Positions 15,794-25,400 of a DNA stretch of 64,000 nt are shown here, piece after piece. Origin of the DNA: Rhodanobacter denitrificans (GTDB taxonomy: Bacteria; Pseudomonadota; Gammaproteobacteria; Xanthomonadales; Rhodanobacteraceae); NCBI GenBank assembly GCA_017848855.1, contig JAFIHF010000004.1:170086-234085 (forward strand). The letters are read 5' to 3'. The stretch's first letter is position 1. Every line of letters begins with the position of its first letter. The translations under genes and the position numbers were made by a program. The notes under the pieces were generated by a model. That model ran no database searches and was not told the DNA's origin. It was given only the letters and a program-made list of their open reading frames with translations.

Positions 15794-16006
15794 ATGACTT
15801 CCATCGTTCTGACTCACCCGCACACCCACGCGGGCCAGGCCCACAAGGCGGGCGAACGGCTCGATGTGGATGGCAGCACTGCCGACTGGCTCATCGCCAA
15901 CGGCATCGCCCGCCACGACCGCCAGGCCGCTCCCGTACCGCAGCCGGAAAGCGACGGCACGCCCCTCGAACCCAAAACCACCCAACGCAAGGAATCCAAA
16001 TCATGA
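15794..16006 (+). CDS. DUF7210-like small phage protein
   Basis: A 70-residue protein starting MTSIVLTHPHTHAGQAHKAG. It includes GERLDVDGSTADWLIANGIA, the DUF7210-type pattern also seen in phage 'phi' head-completion proteins. It ends in a Lys/Thr-rich tail. ATG 15794 has AAGGG 9 nt upstream and is preferred to ATG 15785. It overlaps the tail-tube start by 4 bp. It is likely structural or an assembly aid, but the role is unproven. Confidence 0.65.
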   Translation: MTSIVLTHPHTHAGQAHKAGERLDVDGSTADWLIANGIARHDRQAAPVPQPESDGTPLEPKTTQRKESKS

Positions 16007-16755
16007 GCACCTATGCCAGTTTTCAGGGCCGCGTCTTCCTCGGCAAGCGCGACGAATCCGGCCTGCCCATCGAAGTGCGCTCGCCCGGCAACGTTGCCGA
16101 GCTGAAGCTCTCGCTCAAGACCGACGTGCTGGAGCACTACGAGAGCCAGACCGGGCAGCGCTCGCTCGACCACCGGATGGTCAAGCAGAAATCGGCCACC
16201 GTGAATCTCACCATCGAGGAGTTCACCAAGGAAAACCTCGCGCTGGCGCTGTACGGCAACCACGTCACCGGCAGCACAGGCACTGTGACCGCCGAAACCA
16301 TCGGCGGCGCTGCTCCGGTGGTCGGCGACCGATACTTCTTCGCCCATCCCAAGGTGTCGGCGCTGGTGGTGACCGACTCGGCGGGCACGCCCGCAACGCT
16401 GACCGCAGGCACGCACTACACCGCCGACACCGATTTCGGTGCCCTCCAGTTTCTGGATATCACCGGCTTTACCGCACCGTTCAAGGCCGCCTACAGCTAC
16501 GGCGTCGCCACCGAGATCGGCATCTTCACGCAGGCGCTGCCCGAGCGCTACCTGCGCCTGGAAGGCATCAACACCGCGCAGGGAAACGCCAAGGTGCTGG
16601 TCGAGCTGTACCGCGTGGCCTTCGATCCCTTGAAGGAAATCTCCTTCATCTCGGACGAGTACAACAAGTTCGAACTGGAAGGATCGCTCCTGGCCGACAC
16701 CACCAAGCCCTATGACGCGGTGCTTGGCCAGTTCGGCCGCATCGTGCAACTGTGA
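16003..16755 (+). CDS. Major tail tube protein
   Basis: A 250-residue protein starting MSTYASFQGRVFLGKRDESG. It has strand-rich segments (NVAELKLSLKTDVLEHYESQ, ALPERYLRLEGINTAQGNAK) and the ending YDAVLGQFGRIVQL, typical of siphophage tube proteins in this gene position. Residues about 90-160 look like an inserted Ig-like domain. It polymerises around the tape measure. AAGGA lies upstream of ATG 16003. Confidence 0.85.
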   Translation: MSTYASFQGRVFLGKRDESGLPIEVRSPGNVAELKLSLKTDVLEHYESQTGQRSLDHRMVKQKSATVNLTIEEFTKENLALALYGNHVTGSTGTVTAETIGGAAPVVGDRYFFAHPKVSALVVTDSAGTPATLTAGTHYTADTDFGALQFLDITGFTAPFKAAYSYGVATEIGIFTQALPERYLRLEGINTAQGNAKVLVELYRVAFDPLKEISFISDEYNKFELEGSLLADTTKPYDAVLGQFGRIVQL

Positions 16756-16766
16756 TGGGGACTGCC

Positions 16767-17165
16767 ATGAGCGATCTGGAAACTCTCATCCCACAAGCAG
16801 TGGAGCTGGTCATCGACGGGGAGCCGTTGGCCATCAAGCCACTCAAGGTCGGCCAGATGCCCGCCTTCCTGCGCGCGATCACGCCGGTGATGCAGCAGAT
16901 CGGCGGCGATGGTATCGACTGGCTGGCACTGTTCGGCGAGTGCGGCGACGACCTGCTGACGGCAGTGTCCATCGCCGTCGGCAAGCCCCGCGCGTGGGTC
17001 GACGCACTCGATGCCGACCAGGCCATCCTGTTGGCGGCCAAGGTGCTTGAGGTTAACGCCGATTTTTTTACCCGGACGGTGATGCCTCGGCTCGACGGGT
17101 TGATCGCGCAGACGAGCGCGGCGGTGGCAGTGACCACGGCTGGTTCGACACCGTCCAGCACCTGA
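16767..17165 (+). CDS. Tail assembly chaperone (G-like)
   Basis: A 132-residue protein starting MSDLETLIPQAVELVIDGEP, with LKVGQMPAFLRAITPVMQQI, as in lambda G-type chaperones that coat the tape measure during tail assembly. ATG 16767 has GGGGA 6 nt upstream; the frame also has GTG 16752 and ATG 16755 that overlap the tube gene. A T7 run at 17063-17069 lies within it. A -1 slip there fuses its first 101 residues to the downstream T-like frame. Confidence 0.85.
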   Translation: MSDLETLIPQAVELVIDGEPLAIKPLKVGQMPAFLRAITPVMQQIGGDGIDWLALFGECGDDLLTAVSIAVGKPRAWVDALDADQAILLAAKVLEVNADFFTRTVMPRLDGLIAQTSAAVAVTTAGSTPSST

Positions 17166-17371
17166 TCGCCCACGGCCACCGGTTGCCGGACATCCTCGAC
17201 TACACCCTGGCGCAGGTGCGCGGCTTCGCCGCCGCCACCGCGCGAGAGGACGCGGCGCGCGATGCCCGGCTGCTCTCGCTGATCGCCATGGGCGCACGCG
17301 GCGATTCGCGTCACCTCGACCAGACCCTCGACAGGCTCCAAGACCATGCGCATCTCGGTTCGCATCGATAG
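16767..17371 (+). CDS. Tail assembly chaperone, -1 frameshift fusion (GT-like)
   Basis: A -1 slip at the T run (0-frame codons GAT TTT TTT ACC) continues in a frame that is open without a stop from the slip to 17371. It reads through WFDTVQHLIAHGHRLPDIL and YTLAQVRGFAAATAREDAAR. The fusion would be about 201 residues. This is the lambda G/GT arrangement, in which the fused form recruits the tube protein and the plain form coats the tape measure. The coordinate span covers both frames. Confidence 0.8.
17063..17069 (+). promoter_or_regulatory. Programmed -1 frameshift slippery site (T7)
   Basis: The run of seven T's follows GA and is in register T TTT TTT with the chaperone codons. It fits the X XXY YYZ rule with both tRNAs able to re-pair. 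The -1 frame is open on both sides of the run. The conserved position in siphophage tail operons supports function. Confidence 0.8.
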
Positions 17372-17990
17372 CAAGGCCGCGCAGGCGCAGTTGCGCCGCT
17401 GGGGCGGCGAGTTCCGCGACAAGGTCAAGCAGGCAGTCGCGCTCGGCATCGCCAGCGAGGCCGCCGAGCTCAAGCAGGACGTGCGCAGCCACGTCGCTGG
17501 CCAGATGACGGTGGTCAAGAAGTCCTTCGTCAAAGGCTTCACCGCCAAGGTGCTCGACAAGGATAAGAACCGGCTGCCCGCGCTCTACGTCGGCTCGCGT
17601 ATCCCGTGGTCGGGCATCCACGAGCGTGGCGGCGTCATTGGAGGCCGGATGCTGATCCCGCTGCACGGGCGTGTCGGCCGCAAACGCTTCAAGGCCCAGA
17701 TCGCCGAGCTGATGCGCGGCGGCAACGCCTATTTCATCAAGAACGCCAAAGGGAACATCGTGCTGATGGCCGAGAACATCAAGGAACACGACCGGCCGCT
17801 GGCGGGCTTCAAGCGCCGCTATCGCAAGGCCGAAGGCATCAAGAAGTTGAAGCGCGGCGCGGACGTGCCCATCGCGGTGCTGGTGCCGCGCGTGCAGCTC
17901 AAGAAGCGCCTGAACGTCGAGCGCATCGTCGCGGGTAGTATTCCGCGACTGACGGCGGCCATCGAAAAACAGCTTCGCGTGGTGGACTGA
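17346..17990 (+). CDS. Minor tail/tail completion protein (DUF6441-like)
   Basis: A 214-residue basic protein starting MRISVRIDSKAAQAQLRRWG. It has SRIPWSGIHERGGVIGGRML and a Lys-rich middle, features of phage proteins of the DUF6441/minor tail Z type. It begins inside the end of the GT frame (26-bp overlap) and ends 1 bp before the tape measure gene. It is likely needed for tail tip or head-tail completion. The family assignment is by pattern only. Confidence 0.65.
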   Translation: MRISVRIDSKAAQAQLRRWGGEFRDKVKQAVALGIASEAAELKQDVRSHVAGQMTVVKKSFVKGFTAKVLDKDKNRLPALYVGSRIPWSGIHERGGVIGGRMLIPLHGRVGRKRFKAQIAELMRGGNAYFIKNAKGNIVLMAENIKEHDRPLAGFKRRYRKAEGIKKLKRGADVPIAVLVPRVQLKKRLNVERIVAGSIPRLTAAIEKQLRVVD

Positions 17991-17991
17991 G

Positions 17992-20900
17992 ATGGCGAAC
18001 CGGATTTCCGTCCTCGTCGCGCTGGAAGGCGCGGACGAAGGACTCAAGCGCGCCATCACCAGCGCCGAGCGCAGTCTGGGCGAGCTGTCGTCCAGCGCCA
18101 AGACCGCAGGCGACAAGGCCGCCGCCGGGATGGCCGAGGTCAAGGCCGGAATGAACGCCTTTGGCGATCAGGTCGCCAAGGCCAAGACGCAGTTGCTGGC
18201 CTTCCTCACCATCAACTGGGCGGCGGGCAAGGTGCAGGAGATCGTCCAGATCGCCGACGCCTGGAACATGATGTCCGCGCGGCTCAAGCTCGCCACCGCA
18301 GGCAGCCGCGAATACACGGTCGCGCAGAAGGAACTGTTCGCCATCGCGCAGCGCATCGGCGTGCCGATCCAGGAGACCGCCATGCTCTACGGCAAGCTCC
18401 AACAGGCGGTGCGGATGCTGGGCGGCGAGCAGCAGGATGCACTCTCGCTCACCGAAAGCATCTCGCAGGCGCTGCGCATCTCCGGCGCATCGGCCACCGA
18501 GGCGCAGTCGTCCCTGCTGCAGTTCGGTCAGGCGTTGGCCTCGGGCGTGCTGCGCGGCGAGGAATTCAACTCGGTCGTCGAGAACAGCCCGCGTCTGGCC
18601 AAGGCGCTGGCCGACGGTCTGAACGTGCCCATCGGACGGCTGCGCAAGCTCGCCGAGGAAGGCCGTCTGACCGCCGACGTGGTGGTCAACGCGCTGATGA
18701 GCCAGAAGGACAAGCTGGCCGCCGAGTACGCGCAACTGCCGATGACCGTCAGCCAGGCCTTCACCCGCCTGTCGAACGCCTTCGGGCAGTGGATCAGCCG
18801 CCTGGACGAATCGACCGGCTTCACCAAGAAACTCGCCGAGGCCCTGACGTGGCTGTCGGAGAACCTGGACACAGTGATGAAGTGGCTGGGGCGCATCGCC
18901 GAGGTCGGCCTCGCGGTGCTGGTCTACCGCCTGATCCCGGCGCTGATCATCGCGTGGCAGACGGCAGGCGCGGCGGCGGTGACGGCGGCCAGCACCACGG
19001 CGGCGGCGTGGGCAACGGCCAACCTGTCGGTGTCGAACGCCATCGCCACGGTGGGCAAGCTGCGCGTGGCTTTCGGGGTGCTCGGCGCGGCCATCATCGG
19101 CTGGGAGATCGGCACGTGGCTGTCCGAGAAATTCGAGATCGTCCGCAAGGCGGGCATCTTCATGGTCGAGGTGCTGATGAAGGGCATCGAGCACCTGCGC
19201 TTCCAGTGGGAGGTGTTCGCCGCCATCTTCACCTCCGACACCATCGCTGAAGCCACCAAGCGCCACGAACAGAGGCTCGCGGAGATGAATCGCATCTTCG
19301 CCGAGATGTACGCCGACGCCGCCGAAGGCGCGAACGCAGCCAAAGGCGCGATGAACACCGCCGCGACCGCTGCCGAGGAGATCGCCAAGCGGCTCGAAGC
19401 CGTGCGCCAGGGCACGCAGGAAGCGGTCGGGCGCGGCATCGAGGCCGTGCACGCCGCGCTGGAAAAACTCAAGTCCCGGCTGGGCGAGGTCGAACAGGTC
19501 GTCGGCAAGGCCCAAGGTGTGGTCAACGACGCCACCGCCAAGATGGCCGAAGCCTACAAGGGGCTGACCACCATCGTCGAGGCGAGCCTCGCGCAGCAGG
19601 TGCAAGCGGTGAAGAACCGCTACGACCAGGAGAAGGCGGAACTGGAGCGTACCCAGCAGTCCGAAACCGCCAAGATCACCAAGTCCACGCAGCTGCTTAC
19701 CGAGGCGCTGACACAGCAGGCGACCCTGCGCCGTCAGGCCACGACCGAGACGCTCGGTCTGATCGATCAGGAAACGCAGGCGCGCAAGCAGGCCGCCGCC
19801 CGGCAAGGCCAGACCGAGGAGGAGCGCCGTGCCAACGTGCAGCGTGTCGAGAACGACATTCTCGCCACCAAGCGCCAGACCCTGGGGCAGGCGCTCACGG
19901 AGTACCGCCAGCACATCGACGCTCTCAATGCTGAAGCCAACCGGCATCTGGCGGAAGTGCAGCGCATCGAGGAAGCCAAGCGCCAGTTGTCGATGTCCAC
20001 GGAGGAGCGCATCCGCGACATCCGCCGTCAGGGTATGACGGAGTACGAGGCCACCGAGGATCGCAAGCGCCAGATCGCCGAGATGCAGGAACAGGCGCGT
20101 CGCGCGCTGGCCAACGGCGAGTTGGAGCTTGCTCGCCAGCTCGCGCAGAAGGCGATGGACATGGCCGCGCAGGTTGCCACCAGCCAGACCAACGAGGCCA
20201 AGCGTGGCGAGGAAGCGCGCAAACAGTCCGAGCAAGCGGTGTCTCAGGTCACGCAGCTGGAAGCACAGTCGCGCGAGGCATACCGCAGGCAGGAGTACCA
20301 GCAGGCCACCGATTTGATGCGGCAAGCCGATCAGTTGCGCGCGGAACTGGCGCAGAAGGCCAAGGATGCCGACGTGCAGGCCGCGCAGGGCAAACAGGGC
20401 GTGCGCGATGCCATCGACCGTATTCGCCAGTCCGAGGAGATTCTCAACCAGACGCTGGATGCCGAAGCGAAGGCGCACCAGACGGCGGCACGCTCGGCAA
20501 TCACGGCGCGCGATGAGATTCAGCGGACGCTGACCGAGACCACGCGCCAGATCGACGACATCACGGCCAAGCTCAAGGACGGGCTGAAGGTCACGCTCGA
20601 CGCCGACACCACGCGCTTCGACAAGGCCATCGCTGATCTGGACAAGGCGCTGGCCGAAAAGGAATACCTGCTCCAGATCCAGGCTGATCTGCAGGAAGCG
20701 GAGAAGAAGCTCAAGGAATACGAGCAGTTGCTCAAGGAAGGCAAGACGCTGCCGGTCGATGCCGATGTGTCCAAGGCTAAGGAGGCACTGGATAAGCTCA
20801 AGACCTACGCCGACCAAAACGCGCAGTTCGAGCTGAAGGTGGCGACCGAGAAGGCGCAGGCGGCTATCACCAATGTCGAGGGGATGATCAAGGCGCTGGA

Positions 20901-22029
20901 TCGCATCCAGACCGAGTCGCAGCATCAGGTGGCCAGCAACGTCGGTGCGGTACGCGCGGAAATCGACAGCCTCAACGGGCGCAACACTTCCAGCACCCAC
21001 ACCATCTACGTGACCAAGGTGGAAACCAATGCCACTGGCGGTCTGGTGGGTGGCGTGCGGCGGTTTGCCGACGGCGGTGCGGTGGCTCCGGCCTTTCCCC
21101 GGATGAGCGGTGGCTCGGTGCCCGGCTCCGGCCACCACGACACCGTGCCGCGCACCCTGGATGCCGGGGCCTTCGTGATCCGCAAGGCGGCGGTGCAGAA
21201 GTACGGCAGCGGCGCGCTCTCGCGTCTGGCCAATGGCGTCGCCCACTTCGCGGTCGGTGGGCGCGTTGCCTCGTTGGGCGGTACCGGCTCCACAGGCTCC
21301 GATCCCAACGACAAGCCGAGCAGGCCCAAGAAGAACCGCGAAGCGTTCGAGGCGCTCAAGATGATCGACCTGGGCCTGCAGGGGATGAACGAGTACACGA
21401 GCTGGCTGCAGTGGAACTACGGCGCATCGGTCAGTCTGGATATGCGCAGCAAGACGATGGACAACTACGGCAAGCAGGCGCAGCAGGATCGCCGCACGCT
21501 GGAAGACTTCATCGGCCGCAAGACGCTGACCGGCAACGAGCGCCAGAACCTCGAACGCATCAAGCAGACGTGGCGGCAGGCGATGGCCCAGCCGCTGCTC
21601 TGGGGTAAAGACCTGGAGCGCGAGCTGATCGACTACATGGAGCAAAACCAGGGCGAGTTTTACCGGCGCGGTGGCTTGGCGAAATCCGACACCGTCCCGG
21701 CGATGCTCACCCCGGGCGAGTTCGTCGTGAACCGGCAGGCAGTCGCCCGCTACGGCGCTGGCTTCTTCGAAGCCATCAACAACCTGAGCGCTCCGGCGCA
21801 GGCACTGGCCGGGCGTGCGCTGGCGGGCATTCAGGGCTTTGCCTCGGGTGGTCTGGTGCAGCCCGCAAGCCGCAGCCTGCCACGTCCCTCGTTGCCCGAA
21901 GGTACGCCCACCCGCACCGTGCGCGTGGAACTGTCCTCGGGGCAACAGAAGGTCAACGCCACCGTCGATGCGCGCGACGAAGCGCGACTGCTGCAACTGC
22001 TGGACGCCGCCCGCGCCCGCACGGCCTGA
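17992..22029 (+). CDS. Tail length tape measure protein
   Basis: A 1345-residue protein. The first ~260 residues match the classic tape-measure domain (MMSARLKLATAGSREYTVAQ, ALRISGASATEAQSSLLQFG, LASGVLRGEEFNSVVENSPR). A hydrophobic pair of segments follows at about 300-350. Residues about 440-1000 are long coiled-coil heptads rich in Lys, Glu and Gln. The C-terminus carries two GGLxxxDTVPAMLTPGEFVV-like tail-tip repeats. Length implies a tail of roughly 200 nm by the usual 1.5 Å per residue rule. It sits between the chaperone and tail-tip genes. Confidence 0.95.
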   Translation: MANRISVLVALEGADEGLKRAITSAERSLGELSSSAKTAGDKAAAGMAEVKAGMNAFGDQVAKAKTQLLAFLTINWAAGKVQEIVQIADAWNMMSARLKLATAGSREYTVAQKELFAIAQRIGVPIQETAMLYGKLQQAVRMLGGEQQDALSLTESISQALRISGASATEAQSSLLQFGQALASGVLRGEEFNSVVENSPRLAKALADGLNVPIGRLRKLAEEGRLTADVVVNALMSQKDKLAAEYAQLPMTVSQAFTRLSNAFGQWISRLDESTGFTKKLAEALTWLSENLDTVMKWLGRIAEVGLAVLVYRLIPALIIAWQTAGAAAVTAASTTAAAWATANLSVSNAIATVGKLRVAFGVLGAAIIGWEIGTWLSEKFEIVRKAGIFMVEVLMKGIEHLRFQWEVFAAIFTSDTIAEATKRHEQRLAEMNRIFAEMYADAAEGANAAKGAMNTAATAAEEIAKRLEAVRQGTQEAVGRGIEAVHAALEKLKSRLGEVEQVVGKAQGVVNDATAKMAEAYKGLTTIVEASLAQQVQAVKNRYDQEKAELERTQQSETAKITKSTQLLTEALTQQATLRRQATTETLGLIDQETQARKQAAARQGQTEEERRANVQRVENDILATKRQTLGQALTEYRQHIDALNAEANRHLAEVQRIEEAKRQLSMSTEERIRDIRRQGMTEYEATEDRKRQIAEMQEQARRALANGELELARQLAQKAMDMAAQVATSQTNEAKRGEEARKQSEQAVSQVTQLEAQSREAYRRQEYQQATDLMRQADQLRAELAQKAKDADVQAAQGKQGVRDAIDRIRQSEEILNQTLDAEAKAHQTAARSAITARDEIQRTLTETTRQIDDITAKLKDGLKVTLDADTTRFDKAIADLDKALAEKEYLLQIQADLQEAEKKLKEYEQLLKEGKTLPVDADVSKAKEALDKLKTYADQNAQFELKVATEKAQAAITNVEGMIKALDRIQTESQHQVASNVGAVRAEIDSLNGRNTSSTHTIYVTKVETNATGGLVGGVRRFADGGAVAPAFPRMSGGSVPGSGHHDTVPRTLDAGAFVIRKAAVQKYGSGALSRLANGVAHFAVGGRVASLGGTGSTGSDPNDKPSRPKKNREAFEALKMIDLGLQGMNEYTSWLQWNYGASVSLDMRSKTMDNYGKQAQQDRRTLEDFIGRKTLTGNERQNLERIKQTWRQAMAQPLLWGKDLERELIDYMEQNQGEFYRRGGLAKSDTVPAMLTPGEFVVNRQAVARYGAGFFEAINNLSAPAQALAGRALAGIQGFASGGLVQPASRSLPRPSLPEGTPTRTVRVELSSGQQKVNATVDARDEARLLQLLDAARARTA

Positions 22030-22065
22030 CCGTGCGCTCCTGTTTCTCTGCCTGAGGGTTTCCCG

Positions 22066-22476
22066 ATGCAACTGAAGAACCTCGACACCGGGGTGGCTCT
22101 GCCATTGCCGGACGACTTGCTCTGGAGCGACGAGCACGCGTGGTCGCCTGCGGTCGCCAATGCGTCCTACCTGATCACCGGGGCCTTGCTGATCCAGTCG
22201 GCCACCCGGCAGGCAGGTCGGCCGATCACCCTGGTGGGAGCACCCGATATGGCCTGGGTGACGCGTGCTGCCGTCGAGCAGTTGCGCGCGTGGGCGGCGA
22301 TTCCGGTGGGCGGCAGCACAGGCCGCTTCGAACTGACTTTCGCCGATGGCCGGGTCTTCACGGTCGCTTTTCGCCACCAGGAGGTCGCCATCGAGGCCGA
22401 GCCCGTGCTGGGCATCCCGGCGCGATCCGGCAACGACTTCTACCGCCTGACCCTTCGATTTTTGGAGATTGCCTGA
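22066..22476 (+). CDS. Minor tail protein after tape measure
   Basis: A 136-residue protein starting MQLKNLDTGVALPLPDDLLW. It has strand-rich segments TRQAGRPITLVGAPDMAWVT and RVFTVAFRHQEVAIEAEPVL, like phage distal tail proteins that follow tape measures. It starts 37 bp after the tape measure stop and its stop overlaps the next ATG. It probably forms part of the tail-tip ring, in the position of lambda M. Confidence 0.65.
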   Translation: MQLKNLDTGVALPLPDDLLWSDEHAWSPAVANASYLITGALLIQSATRQAGRPITLVGAPDMAWVTRAAVEQLRAWAAIPVGGSTGRFELTFADGRVFTVAFRHQEVAIEAEPVLGIPARSGNDFYRLTLRFLEIA

Positions 22477-25400
22477 TGCCAATTCAATCTGGCGACGTGA
22501 AGCTGCTCAAGTCCGCCGTGATGGCGGACGTGCCCGAAGGCGGCGGCGCGCCCACGGGCCTCGTGATTGCCGATGGCGTATCGAATGCCATCTTCCCGGA
22601 CATCTCCGAGCTGGATCGCGCCGGAGGCCGTGTCAACCTGCGCAAGAGCTTCGTGCAAGTGGCCACGGATGACACCGACACCTACTTCGGGGCCAACGTC
22701 ATCGTGGCCGAGCCGCCGCAGGACGAGCGCGTCAGCGTCACGCTGTTTTCCACCCGCAAGACCTTCGACACCCGTGAGCAGGCGCAGACCCGCATCGAGG
22801 CCTACCTCAATAAAGGGCCGGAGTGGGCGGGCTACCTGTTCGAGAACCACATTGCGGGCCAGCGGGTCATCCAGCTCTTCCAGCGCCCCAGCGACGCCGT
22901 GCCAAACGTCGGCCAGACCCTCGTCCTGATCGAGAACGAAGGACTGCCCACGCAGAAGGAGCAGTACATCCGCGCAACCGCCGTGTCGGTGGTCGAGCGC
23001 AGCTTCACCTACAACACCGACCAGGACTACAAGGCGGCGGTCGTCACCGTCGCCATCAGCGACGCGCTGCGCTTTGACTTCACCGGCTCACCTGCGACGC
23101 GCACCTTCACGCGCGCCAACAACAGCACCAAGGTACGCGACACGGTGGTGGCCGACGCGGGCACCTACGTCGGCGTTGTGCCGCTGACGCAGGCTGCCAA
23201 TGTGGGCGACTTCACCATCAAGGGCGCGTCCATCTACACGCAGCTCGTGCCCAGCGCCCAGACCGAGACGCCGATCTCCTTCGTGCCACCCTATGCCGCA
23301 GCGGGGTTGCCGGTGCCGGGCGCAGCACCCGTGAGTTACACGGCCAGCCACGCCTGGAACACGACCCTCAAGTTCAACCTGCCGGGTGGCTGCCTGCCTG
23401 GGTCGCTGTCCATCGTCACCGATGGCATCACGATCTTCGACGATGCGGGCCTGCTCAAGACCGCCAGCGGCACGCTGGGCACCATCGACTACGCCAACGG
23501 CATCCTGAGCCTGAATTCCGGCTCGATGTCCAACAGCAAGGCCATCACCTACACGCCTGCTGCGCAACTGCAGCGCGCGCCGCAAAGCGCGGAGATCGCG
23601 GTCACGCCGGAATCGCGCAGCCAGTCCTACGTCGGCACCGTGAACCCGGTGCCGCAACCCGGCACGCTTGCCATCAGCTACATGGCGCAGGGCCGCTGGT
23701 ACGTGCTGTCGGATGGCGGCAATGGCTCCCTCAAAGGGCTGGACGCCAGCTACGGCGCGGGCACCTTCAACAAAAACACCGGGGCCTTCGTCGTGACCTT
23801 GGGGGCGCTGCCCGACGTGGGTTCGTCACTGATCCTGACGTGGAATGTGCCGACCCAGGAAACGCAGCAGCCGACAGCCACCCTGAAGGCATCGCAGGCC
23901 TTGCAGCTCGCCCCGCCCGAAGGCAAGAGCGTGCAGCCGGGCACGCTCACCATCACCTGGCCACACGAGAGTGGCACGGGCACGCGCACGGCGTCCGCCG
24001 CCACGTCTGGCGAGCTCAGTGGAGCCGCCACCGGCAATCTGAACGTCGCGCAAAACCTCGTGAGCTTCGCACCGAATGTCCTGCCGCCAGTCGGCGCGCT
24101 GCTGACGGTGGACTACGTTGCGGGCCCCAAGCAAGAAGACAGCTTCGCGCACCCCTCGCGCGATGGTCAGGGCAAAGTGCCGGTGACTGCGACACTGGGC
24201 TCCATCGAACCGGGTTCGCTGGAGATCGAGTGGAACACCCTGACCGACACGGCTGTACTGGGTGTCTACACGCAGCAGCAGATCCAGGCGATGGGGCTGG
24301 GGCTGTGGAATCTCGTCGATCCCACGCAGTACGCCCGCGACGATGGTGCGGGCAACGTGCTGCGCGCAGGCCAAGTCATCGGCAGCGTCAACTACGCCAC
24401 GGGCGCGGTGCAGTTTCAGCCCGACGTCACCCTCAAGATTCCGCGCCCCGTCTATGGCGCGCAGCGCCTCGGCTGGGCCTCGGGCGTGGGTCAGATGTTC
24501 CGCCTCAACTACGGCGGCATCAGTTACGTGGACGCGCCGTCGATGTATCCCAACGACGAGTCCGGCTACGTCAAGCTGCGCTACAACAGCGCGGGCTCGA
24601 CCAGCAACCACAGCGAGACGTTCGCGTTCAGCCCATCGTTCCGGCTCGTGCCCGGCGTCAACGCGCAGGTGGTGACCGGCACGGTGCTGCTGGCCATCGC
24701 AGGCAGCCAGCCCTGGGGCGACAACGGTCAGGGCACGCTGCGCGAATTCACGCCCAGCGGCTGGGTCACGCGCGGCAGCATCAACTACCTCTCGGGCGCA
24801 GTGACGCTCACCTCGTGGTCGGCGGGCGCGGCCAACAGCATCACACGCGCCAGTTGCGTGACGACAGTGGGCGAGAACATCTCCAGCGAGTACGTGTTTC
24901 GCACCGGTGCCGCGCCGCTGCGCCCGGGATCGCTCTCCATCCAATTCGCCCGTGCGGTGGGTGGAACCCAAACCGTGACGGCAGGCATCGACGGCACGAT
25001 CACCGCGTCTGGCGTCAGCGGCAATGTCGACTACGACACCGGCCTCGTGCGGGTGCGGTTTGGCACCGTGGTCACGGCGGCGGGCAATGAGAGCGAACCG
25101 TGGTTCGACGCCGAGAACGTGCGCGGCGATGGCACGATCTTCCGGCCGGAGCCGGTGGCGGCATCCAGCCTGCGCTACAGCGCCGTGGCCTACAGCTATC
25201 TGCCCCTGGATGCGGCGCTGCTGGGCATCGATCCGGTGCGCCTGCCCAGCGACGGGCGTGTGCCGATCTTCCGTCCGGGAGGCTTCGCCGTCGTTGGCCA
25301 CACCGGTCGCATCACCGCGTCGGTCAGCAACGGCCAGACCATCGATGCAGGCCGCGTGCGTCTGTCGCGCGTGCGCGTGGTCGGCCACGACGGCGTGGTG

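Noticed and set aside
17899-22482. 1527-residue minus-strand open frame
   Set aside because: It is a GC-rich shadow of the tape measure gene. Its translation is low-complexity and the plus strand has a clear tape-measure domain.
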